Positions 1-5,527 of a DNA stretch of 13,461 nucleotides are shown here, piece after piece; the stretch's first letter is position 1; each line of letters begins with the position of its first letter. This DNA is from Bradyrhizobium sp. CCH5-F6 (GTDB lineage: Bacteria; Pseudomonadota; Alphaproteobacteria; Rhizobiales; Xanthobacteraceae): NCBI RefSeq assembly GCF_001556045.1, contig NZ_LSIC01000013.1, positions 1 through 13,461 on the forward strand, given 5' to 3'. The position numbers were made by a program, and so were the translations under genes. Below the pieces are notes generated by a model. The model saw only the letters and a list, made by a program, of their open reading frames with translations. It ran no database searches and was not told the origin of the DNA.

Positions 1-211
1 CCACCGCCGGCGCAATCATGATGCCGACGACGAACCCCGCGCCCACGAGCAGTGCGACCACGGAGATGATGATCTCCAGCGTGTCGTGCGTGAACAGGCC
101 AGGCGTGAAGCACAGCGCAACGGCGGCCGAGAAGCCGGACATGACCAGCCGCTGTGCGATCGAGGCGCCTTCGCGAAGGCGAATGTCGGTGCTGGTTGTC
201 GCGTCGTCCAT
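1..211 (-). CDS. Partial membrane protein, N-terminal 70 residues, function unknown
   Basis: Only the first 70 codons are in the window; the rest lies beyond the left edge. The reading frame starts at an ATG (bases 209-211) and gives a short polar N-terminus (about residues 1-18) followed by two hydrophobic stretches, roughly residues 22-37 and 46-70, which look like membrane segments separated by a short loop (TPGLFTHDTLE). The start lacks a clear Shine-Dalgarno sequence (only a GGA about 13 bases upstream), so the internal ATG at residue 24 is an alternative. It follows the thioredoxin-like gene on the same strand, but a hairpin at 239-262 lies between them, so cotranscription is uncertain. 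I do not recognise the family from this fragment. The call rests on the open frame, the hydrophobicity pattern and codon bias like that of its neighbours. Confidence 0.6.
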   Translation of the reverse strand, partial: MDDATTSTDIRLREGASIAQRLVMSGFSAAVALCFTPGLFTHDTLEIIISVVALLVGAGFVVGIMIAPAV

Positions 212-238
212 GCGGGCGGCTGATTCCGATGGCGCGAA

Positions 239-262
239 ACTCCACGGATGGGTTCGTGGAGT
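239..262 (-). terminator. Hairpin after the ccdA-thioredoxin unit, possible terminator
   Basis: Perfect 8-bp stem (ACTCCACG at 239-246 with CGTGGAGT at 255-262) and an 8-base loop, lying 48 bases past the stop of the thioredoxin-like gene. Read on the minus strand the stem is followed only by TTTCGC, a weak U-tract, so intrinsic termination is plausible but not certain. Confidence 0.45.
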
Positions 263-310
263 CAAGCAACAAGCACGACAGATGAAGCCCGGCCGCGAAC
301 CTCGGCGCCG

Positions 311-874
311 TCAGCTATTCACGTTGAGCAGCCGCGCCACGGTGCGGTCGATCTGGTCGTAACTGCCTTCGCCTTCGTGCTGGAATACGATCTTGCCGCT
401 CTGGTCGACAATGTATTGCGCCGGCCAGTACCGATTGCGGTAGGCGTTCCAGGTCTTGGAATCGTTGTCCTGTGCCACCGGATAGGTGATGCCGTGGCGC
501 TTGAGCGCAGCCTGCACGTTGGAGGCGGAGCGCTCGAACGGGAATTCCGGCGTGTGCACGCCGACCACGACGAGACCCTTGTCCTTGTACTTGGCGTAGA
601 GCTCGGTGACGTGCGGCAGCGTGTTGACGCAGTTGACGCAGCCATAGGTCCAGAAGTCGACCAGCACGACCTTGCCGCGGAGATCGGCCATGCTCAGCGG
701 CTTCGAGTTGAACCAGTTGTTGATGCCGGTGAAGTCGGGCGCGGTCTCCTGATTCGCTGCCGCGACACGCACCGGCGTTGCGCGCGAAACCTCGTCGCAG
801 ATGCCGGGGATGACGGCGCCGGTGACGGTGAAGCCGATCAGCGCCGCGGCCACGGTGAGCAGTTTGATAGTCAT
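311..874 (-). CDS. Exported thioredoxin-like (TlpA/DipZ-type) thiol-disulfide protein
   Basis: A 187-residue protein with an N-terminal hydrophobic segment (about residues 4-22) that fits a signal peptide or membrane anchor, then a thioredoxin fold. The redox centre is the CVNC pair (C79, C82) within WTYGCVNC, the form seen in the thioredoxin domain of DipZ proteins. Further family features are the VGVHTPEF segment (about 104-111) and the NRYWPAQYIVD region (about 147-157), which holds the cis-proline. The start is fixed by a strong GGAGGA ribosome site at 882-887, seven bases before the ATG; the open frame runs further upstream into ccdA but that extension is not coding. The ccdA-like gene ends 32 bases upstream on the same strand, so the two are probably one operon in which CcdA passes electrons from the cytoplasm to this periplasmic protein. 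The target proteins cannot be told from sequence. Confidence 0.92.
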   Translation of the reverse strand: MTIKLLTVAAALIGFTVTGAVIPGICDEVSRATPVRVAAANQETAPDFTGINNWFNSKPLSMADLRGKVVLVDFWTYGCVNCVNTLPHVTELYAKYKDKGLVVVGVHTPEFPFERSASNVQAALKRHGITYPVAQDNDSKTWNAYRNRYWPAQYIVDQSGKIVFQHEGEGSYDQIDRTVARLLNVNS

Positions 875-906
875 GGACGAGTCCTCCGGTGAAATGAAGC
901 CGATGA

Positions 907-1605
907 TCACAGGCCGATCTGGCCAGTGGGATAGAAGCGGGTGAGCCAGGCCACGATGAGCGTGTCGTATTGGAAATAGGCGGCGACCGCGAAGGCGATC
1001 ACGACCACGCCAAAGCCCTGCTGCAGCCGCGGCGAGATGCGGGCGAGGCTGCGCACGCGTGTGCTCGCGGCCTGTCCGCCATAGGCGATCGCCAGCATCG
1101 GCATGGCCGCGCCGATGGCGTAGCCGACCAGCAGCGTGCCGGCCCAGGCAAGGTTCTTCGAGGTCGCCACCAGCGTCAGGATGGAGCCGAGTACCGGGCC
1201 GGCACAGGGCGTCCACACCAGGCCCAGCGTGGTGCCCAGCACGAGCCCGCCGAGTGCGCCCTCGCGCTGCGCGCCACCTGAGTTGCCGAGATCGAGCCAG
1301 CCGTTGAGCCGGATCGACAGCCATTCGAACGGTGTCGGCCACAGCATCAGGAGGCCGAAGCCGAGCAGCAGGATGGATGCGGCCTCGCGCAGCACGTTCG
1401 GATCGAAGTCGAACAGGCGCGTGATCGCGCCAAGCAGCAGCGCCGTCGCGGAGAAAGACATGACGAAGCCGAGCGCGATCATCGCAGGACGCAAGTGCCC
1501 CGCGCGCCCGATCGAGGCGCCGAGCAGGATCGGCAGCATCGGCAGTGTACAGGGCGCGGCGATGGTGAGGATGCCGGCAAGGACGGCGAAGAGAAGTTCG
1601 AGCAT
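907..1605 (-). CDS. ccdA: CcdA/DsbD-type transmembrane thiol-disulfide carrier
   Basis: A 232-residue, highly hydrophobic protein with about six membrane segments. It has the two cysteine motifs of the CcdA/DsbD-beta family: APCTLPMLP (C19) in the first segment and WTPCAGPVLGS (C134) in the fourth. In this family the two cysteines form a disulfide within the membrane and carry reducing power from cytoplasmic thioredoxin to periplasmic partners. Its length is normal for stand-alone CcdA proteins. The ATG follows GAGGGA at a short distance. The thioredoxin-like gene follows 32 bases downstream; the same two modules are fused in DipZ proteins, so this is a split version. The symbol is used in the family sense; whether the pair serves cytochrome c maturation or oxidative repair is not shown. 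Confidence 0.88.
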   Translation of the reverse strand: MLELLFAVLAGILTIAAPCTLPMLPILLGASIGRAGHLRPAMIALGFVMSFSATALLLGAITRLFDFDPNVLREAASILLLGFGLLMLWPTPFEWLSIRLNGWLDLGNSGGAQREGALGGLVLGTTLGLVWTPCAGPVLGSILTLVATSKNLAWAGTLLVGYAIGAAMPMLAIAYGGQAASTRVRSLARISPRLQQGFGVVVIAFAVAAYFQYDTLIVAWLTRFYPTGQIGL

Positions 1606-1708
1606 GGGTCCCTCATGAAGGGGGTCACGAGGGCAGTTCGGGTTGGGAAGTGCAGGCGTTACGGAGCGTCACACCTTCGTGACGGAATCTGTGCCGGCCC
1701 CGAGGGGG

Positions 1709-1745
1709 TGCGCTCTCCCTCGCTTGCAGAGGGCTGTGGAGGTGC
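1709..1745. repeat. Degenerate copy of the CTCCCTC-type palindromic repeat
   Basis: GCGCTCTCCCTCGCTTGCAG and the bases that follow resemble the repeat at 10231-10358, sharing GCGCTC, a CCCTC...GAGGG stem (1717-1721 with 1729-1733), a GCTTGC loop and a trailing GGGCTG-GGAG. The stem is shorter and several bases differ, so this is at best a decayed copy. Confidence 0.35.
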
Positions 1746-1789
1746 TTTGCGCAACGGCGGGAGTGTGGCGAGAACACCCCCAAACACAA

Positions 1790-1824
1790 AACGACCCGGA
1801 GGGGGGCATCCCGTCCGGGTCGTT
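1790..1824 (-). terminator. Strong hairpin followed by a T-rich tail on the minus strand
   Basis: Perfect 11-bp stem (AACGACCCGGA at 1790-1800 with TCCGGGTCGTT at 1814-1824) and a 13-base loop. On the minus strand the stem runs into TTGTGTTTG, T-rich enough for an intrinsic terminator. It lies about 160 bases past the sigma-factor stop and about 185 bases before the ccdA-like start, so it could end sigma-factor transcripts or act as an attenuator for the genes downstream. Confidence 0.55.
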
Positions 1825-1940
1825 GGAGGTCTTGGGAGGTTTAACGAAACCGTATGTGGACTTTATAGGGGGGAAGTTTTTCCGCCTGATGTTGTGCTTC
1901 GTTTCAATTGTTTCGTCGGCGGTAACGCTTCCGTGTCCCC

Positions 1941-1968
1941 GGATAGGACCTGAGAAATGGTCCTATCC
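1941..1968 (-). terminator. Hairpin just past the ECF sigma-factor stop codon
   Basis: Perfect 10-bp stem (GGATAGGACC at 1941-1950 with GGTCCTATCC at 1959-1968) and an 8-base loop, beginning 17 bases past the stop of the sigma gene. No T-tract follows on the minus strand (GGGGACACGG), so it may protect the mRNA 3' end or help termination rather than terminate alone. Confidence 0.5.
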
Positions 1969-1985
1969 CGTTGAAATGATTGAAT

Positions 1986-2597
1986 TTAGGCCGCGAAACG
2001 ATCGACGCCGGCGCCCTTAAGCAAATCGGCGAGCTGCTTGCGGGCGTAGAACATCCGCGTCTTCACCGTGCTCTGGGGGATGCCGATGATCTTGCCGACC
2101 TCCTCCACCGACTTCTCGTGGTAGTAGACGAGGTTGATGATCTCCCGATGCGCCGGCGACAGCTTCTGCACGCAGGCGCGCAGGATGGCGCTGGTGTCGC
2201 TGCGGTCGAGCGAGGTCTCCGGCGTGTCGCATCCGTCGGCAATCTGGCGCACGTCTTCCTGGTCGATGTCCTCGAAGCGGCGCTGGCGCATCGCGGTCAG
2301 CGCCTTGAAGCGGGCGATCGAGAGCAGCCAGGTCGAGACCTGCGAGCGGCCCTGGAACTGGCCGGCGGTCCGCCACACGTCCAGGAAAACCTGGCTGACT
2401 AGGTCTTCCGCCGTGGTGGCGTCGCGCACGATGCGCAGGATGAAGCGGTACACGCGTACATTATGCCGGCAATAAAGGATGTGCATCGCCGTCCGGTTGC
2501 CGTCAGCAATGCTTTCGAGGAGCATGTCGTCCGAGGTCGCCTGAGCGGCAACGATGCTCTGGCTGGCTTGGGCGTTGATGGCGATGACGTTCGGCAT
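1986..2597 (-). CDS. ECF-type RNA polymerase sigma factor (sigma-70 family)
   Basis: A 203-residue protein with the two-domain ECF layout. Region 2 (about residues 39-107) contains the core-binding and -10-recognition segment with AEDLVSQVFLDVW and the aromatic-rich FQGRSQVSTWLLSIARFKAL. Region 4 (about 137-192) ends in the helix-turn-helix SVEEVGKIIGIPQSTVKTRM, which reads the -35 element. Regions 1.1 and 3 are absent, as usual for ECF factors. The ATG follows GGGGAG at a spacing of eight bases. No anti-sigma gene, NepR or PhyR lies next to it, which is unusual because most ECF factors are paired; control may be transcriptional. A 6-bp stem-loop (2616-2633) sits just upstream of the ribosome site. 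The ccdA-thioredoxin pair downstream hints at a thiol or oxidative stress role, but that is inference. I cannot assign it to a named Bradyrhizobium Ecf protein. Confidence 0.92.
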   Translation of the reverse strand: MPNVIAINAQASQSIVAAQATSDDMLLESIADGNRTAMHILYCRHNVRVYRFILRIVRDATTAEDLVSQVFLDVWRTAGQFQGRSQVSTWLLSIARFKALTAMRQRRFEDIDQEDVRQIADGCDTPETSLDRSDTSAILRACVQKLSPAHREIINLVYYHEKSVEEVGKIIGIPQSTVKTRMFYARKQLADLLKGAGVDRFAA

Positions 2598-2866
2598 GGA
2601 CTTGGCTCCCCGTAGCGCCGCAACCGAGCGGCGTTTCCTTGGATCGAAGTGTTAATGAGCCAACGTTTCGGGACGTCTGCACGAAAAGGGGAAAATGGTT
2701 TCGTGCGCCGCCAAATTGTTTCGTCGGAGGGACGGCGACGAAACATTCGGGGCAAAAAATCGTGTGATTTCAATGTACGGAAAATACGGGGAAGGCGATT
2801 TGGCGTCGCCCTGAGCCGCCGGGAACGTATTTCCGGCTTTTGCGTTCGGTCGTGCCAAACCCACCA
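2598..2866 (-). promoter_or_regulatory. Upstream region of the ECF sigma gene with clustered CGAAAC motifs
   Basis: No gene is seen. CGAAAC occurs on the minus strand at 2665-2670, 2698-2703 and 2718-2723, and on the plus strand at 2739-2744. The copies at 2718-2726 and 2736-2744 form a 9-bp perfect inverted repeat, GTTTCGTCG/CGACGAAAC. GAAAC is a known form of the ECF -35 element. On the minus strand the 2698-2703 copy is followed by CGTG after 14 bases, slightly short for a classic ECF promoter. A hairpin CGCCGC/GCGGCG (2616-2633) lies in the presumed leader, five bases upstream of the GGGGAG ribosome site. Confidence 0.4.
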
Positions 2867-3012
2867 CTGTCGTCCCGGGGCGCGAAGCGAGCCCGGGACC
2901 CATAATCCCAGGCTGCAGTTTTGCGAAGACTGGTAGCTACCAGCCCGGCGTCATCACCACGCCGTGTGGTTATGGATCCCGGGCTCGCGCTGCGCGCGCC
3001 CCGGGATGACAG
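2867..3012. repeat. 146-bp inverted-repeat intergenic element (CCCGGG type)
   Basis: The left end (CTGTCGTCCCGGGGCGCG...) and the reverse complement of the right end (CTGTCATCCCGGGGCGCG...) match closely for about 40 bases, both continuing into GAGCCCGGGAYCCATAA. Each arm can also fold internally through CCCGGG. The centre carries a perfect 14-bp palindrome, CTGGTAG/CTACCAG (2930-2943). I remember such elements as dispersed, multicopy intergenic palindromes in Bradyrhizobium and relatives. It begins 21 bases past the response-regulator stop, so it may also end the signalling operon transcript before the sigma-factor promoter. Confidence 0.8.
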
Positions 3013-3033
3013 CGGCAGGGGCCGCCGCGCCCG

Positions 3034-3771
3034 CTACGCCTTCTCGCCCTGTGGCGAGAACAGGTACCCGCCGCCGCGGATGGTGCGGATCACGGCCGGT
3101 TTTGCCGGATCGGGCTCGATCTTGCGGCGGATGCGCATGATGCGGAGATCGACGGCGCGGTCGAAGGCCTCGGCATCGCGTGCATTGGCCAATTCCAACA
3201 GGCGCTCGCGCGAGAGCACGCGCTTCGGATTGGCCGCGAACACTTTCAGGAGCCCGAACTCGGAGGCGGTCAGCGGATGCTCGTTGCCCTCGTCGTCACG
3301 CAACGCCTGCGCTTCGAGATCGAGCCATTTGGTGCCGAAGCGCACCAGCTGGTCCTTGTCGGATTTCGCCGCCGAAGCGTCGGGCGTCGCGGCCTTGGCT
3401 GGCATGCTCCGTCGCAGCACCGAGCGGATGCGCGCCATCAGCTCGCGCAGCTCGCACGGCTTTGCCACGTAATCGTCGGCACCGAGTTCGAGCCCGACCA
3501 CGCGGTCGATCGGGCTCGCGGTCGCCGTGAGCATGATGACGGGCACGTTGATGCGGCTCTTGAGGTCGCGAATGATCGAGAGCCCGTCTTCCTCGGGCAT
3601 GTTGAGATCGAGCACGACCAGATCGGGCATGCTGCCCTGGATCGCGGCGCGCAAGCTCTTGCCGCCGTCGCACAGCGTCACGGTGAAGCCGTGCATCTTG
3701 AGGTAATCGCCGACCATCTCCCGGGCCGGGGCCTCGTCGTCGACGATCATGATGTGCTGGCTCTGGGTCAT
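3034..3771 (-). CDS. OmpR/PhoB-family response regulator
   Basis: A 245-residue two-domain regulator. The receiver (about residues 5-120) has the acidic pair D11/D12, the phosphoacceptor D55 in VVLDLNMP, T82 in MLTATA and the invariant K104 in VAKP. After a short Ala/Lys/Asp-rich linker (about 121-140) comes a winged-helix DNA-binding domain (about 141-240) ending in the typical VIRTIRGGGYLFS. Length and layout are normal for the family. It is the last gene of the four-gene signalling operon, starting 10 bases after the REC-DUF3369 kinase stop, so that kinase is its likely phosphodonor. The overall look is close to TorR-like regulators. Its target genes are unknown; the divergent promoter region 8578-8867 is one candidate. 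Confidence 0.95.
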   Translation of the reverse strand: MTQSQHIMIVDDEAPAREMVGDYLKMHGFTVTLCDGGKSLRAAIQGSMPDLVVLDLNMPEEDGLSIIRDLKSRINVPVIMLTATASPIDRVVGLELGADDYVAKPCELRELMARIRSVLRRSMPAKAATPDASAAKSDKDQLVRFGTKWLDLEAQALRDDEGNEHPLTASEFGLLKVFAANPKRVLSRERLLELANARDAEAFDRAVDLRIMRIRRKIEPDPAKPAVIRTIRGGGYLFSPQGEKA

Positions 3772-3781
3772 GGGCTTTGCA

Positions 3782-5527
3782 TCACGGCGTTTCAGTCGCG
3801 GGGAGGGTGATGGTGAAGGTCGATCCCTTGCCGGGGCCGTCGCTGTCGGCGGTCACCTCGCCGCCATGCATGTCGATGATACGCTTGACGATGGAAAGCC
3901 CAAGCCCCGTCGAGCTCTCGCCGGCGGTCGGTTTTGCCGAGAGCCGCTGGAACCGGCCGAACAGGCGGCCGAGATCCTCTGGCGACAGGCCGGCGCCCTC
4001 GTCGCTGACGCGGACGATGGTGTCGCTGCCCTCATGGGTGACGGCCACGTCGATCCTGCCGCCGATCGGCGAGTACTTGATGGCGTTGCTGATGAGATTG
4101 TCGATCGCCTCGCGGATGCGGTCGGTGTCGCACATCGTGACGATGTTGGGCGGAGCGGTGACGCTGATCGCCTGCTGCTTGTTGACGGCGAGCGGCTGGT
4201 TGGCCTCGGCGACCTCCTTGACCAGACCCGCGACGTCGACCGGCTCGCGGCGGATCGTGATGTCGAAGGCATCGGCCATCGCATCCGAGATCAGATGATC
4301 GACCATCGTGGTCAGCCGCTTCGTTGCGTCGCGGATGTGGTCGACCTGGGCGACCACGCCGCTTTCCGAGGCACCGGTCGAGATCAGCTCCTTCAGCATC
4401 TCGGTGCGGCCGAGAATGACGCCGAGCGGATTCTTGAGATCGTGCGCGACGGTGCCCAGAATCTCGTTCTTGAAGCCGTTGGCGCGCTGCAGCCGCAGCC
4501 ATTGCGCGGAGAGGCGGCGGTTGGCCTGCATCAGCGCGCGGGTGCGCTGGGCGACGCGGTCTTCCAGCTGCGCATTGGCGTCCTGCAGCTGCTGATAGAG
4601 GATCACGTTGTCGAAGGCGATCGAGAGCCGGCTGGAGAAGATCTCGACCAGCGAGCGGTCGGTCTCCGACAGCTCGCGCTCGGCCTGGAGCAGCACCACG
4701 ACCTCGCGGCCGCTCCCGGTGCGCAAATAGATCACGCTGCGGTGGTCGGCGAATTCGTTCTTGCGGCGCTGGAACGCCGCCTCGACCATCTCGCGCAGGT
4801 CGGGATCGAGCGCCTTCGACGTGGTGGTGCCGATGAAGCGGCTGTAGCAGCCGCTGCCGGCGAGCACGGAGAGTTCGGGGTCGATGCCGCCATTGTCGCG
4901 CAGGACCAGGATGCCGGCGCAATCGACGTTGAGCAGCGAGGCGAGCTGGGTCAGCACGCCCTCGGCGAGCCGCTGCATCGACTTGAAATCGTACAGCGTC
5001 GAGGCGGCGTCGATGATGATCTCCAGCCCGCGCCGGGTCTGCACCATGCGCTCGAGCTGCTGATAGGAGCGCAGCGCCGCGGTCAGCGAGGTGAACAGCT
5101 TGTCGGCGGTGAGCTCGGTCTTGGCCTTGTAGTCGTTGATGTCGTACTGCACGATCACGCGCCGCTCGGGTGCCTGGCCGGGCTGGCCGGTGCGCAGGAT
5201 GATGCGCACGGTCTCGTTCCTGATCTCGTTGCGGATGAACTCGACCAGCTCGAGGCCCGCGACGTCGGTCTCCATGATGACGTCGAGCAGCACGGCGGCG
5301 ATGTCGTCGTGCGCGGCCATGAGCTTGCGGCCTTCCGCCGCGGAATAGGCCGAGAGGATCTCCAGGCCCTGGCCGTTCAGGCTGTAATCCGAGAGAGCAA
5401 AGCGCGTGCCGTCATGCACGGCCGGATCGTCGTCGATGACGGCGATCTTCCATTTCCGGGCGTTGGCATCCTCCGACGCGGTACCGGTGTCGTCGATCAG
5501 GTGGAGGACATCGTCCTGTTCGGCCAT
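3782..5527 (-). CDS. Soluble hybrid kinase: receiver-DUF3369-HisKA-HATPase
   Basis: A 581-residue protein without membrane segments. Domains in order: a receiver (about 26-155) with acidic residues D32/D33, phosphoacceptor D82 in LLDVIM, T113 and lysines K134/K136 in NDYKAK; a DUF3369 region (about 105-310, recognised from RTGQPGQAPE, YDINDYKAKTELT, LRSYQQLE and GLEIIIDAAS), partly overlapping the receiver end and continuing into a GAF-like part; a coiled-coil stretch (about 311-350); HisKA with H362 in AHDLKNP; and HATPase_c with the N box (N477, N481), DEGAG (509-513) and GLGLS (541-545). All catalytic residues are present. Its start lies 31 bases inside the upstream kinase gene, implying translational coupling, and the response regulator follows after 10 bases. 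DUF3369 is better known in receiver-DUF3369-HD-GYP proteins. A likely route is upstream kinase to D82, altering H362 activity toward the regulator; this is inference. Confidence 0.93.
   Translation of the reverse strand: MAEQDDVLHLIDDTGTASEDANARKWKIAVIDDDPAVHDGTRFALSDYSLNGQGLEILSAYSAAEGRKLMAAHDDIAAVLLDVIMETDVAGLELVEFIRNEIRNETVRIILRTGQPGQAPERRVIVQYDINDYKAKTELTADKLFTSLTAALRSYQQLERMVQTRRGLEIIIDAASTLYDFKSMQRLAEGVLTQLASLLNVDCAGILVLRDNGGIDPELSVLAGSGCYSRFIGTTTSKALDPDLREMVEAAFQRRKNEFADHRSVIYLRTGSGREVVVLLQAERELSETDRSLVEIFSSRLSIAFDNVILYQQLQDANAQLEDRVAQRTRALMQANRRLSAQWLRLQRANGFKNEILGTVAHDLKNPLGVILGRTEMLKELISTGASESGVVAQVDHIRDATKRLTTMVDHLISDAMADAFDITIRREPVDVAGLVKEVAEANQPLAVNKQQAISVTAPPNIVTMCDTDRIREAIDNLISNAIKYSPIGGRIDVAVTHEGSDTIVRVSDEGAGLSPEDLGRLFGRFQRLSAKPTAGESSTGLGLSIVKRIIDMHGGEVTADSDGPGKGSTFTITLPATETP

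Larger units (their letters stand above)
1606..1985. other. Non-coding stretch between the ccdA-like and sigma-factor genes
   Basis: No convincing gene is seen here. Short frames exist on the plus strand but have no family features. The stretch holds two strong hairpins (1790-1824 and 1941-1968), a weak palindromic repeat remnant near 1709-1745, a small inverted repeat GGTTT-AACG-AAACC near 1839-1852, and two copies of the CGAAAC motif (1845-1850 on plus, 1910-1915 on minus). The promoter of the ccdA-like gene should lie here on the minus strand, but I could not settle its -35/-10 elements. Confidence 0.6.

Noticed and set aside
875..1342. N-terminal extension of the thioredoxin-like frame to 1342
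   Set aside because: The extension overlaps the ccdA-like gene in another frame, has an Arg/Ala-rich shadow composition, and a strong ribosome site marks the ATG at 872-874.
1790..1824. Possibility that the hairpins at 1790-1824 and 1941-1968 belong to a CRISPR array or small RNA gene
   Set aside because: They are single, unrelated hairpins without regular spacing, and there is no clear promoter; a 3'-end role is the simpler reading.
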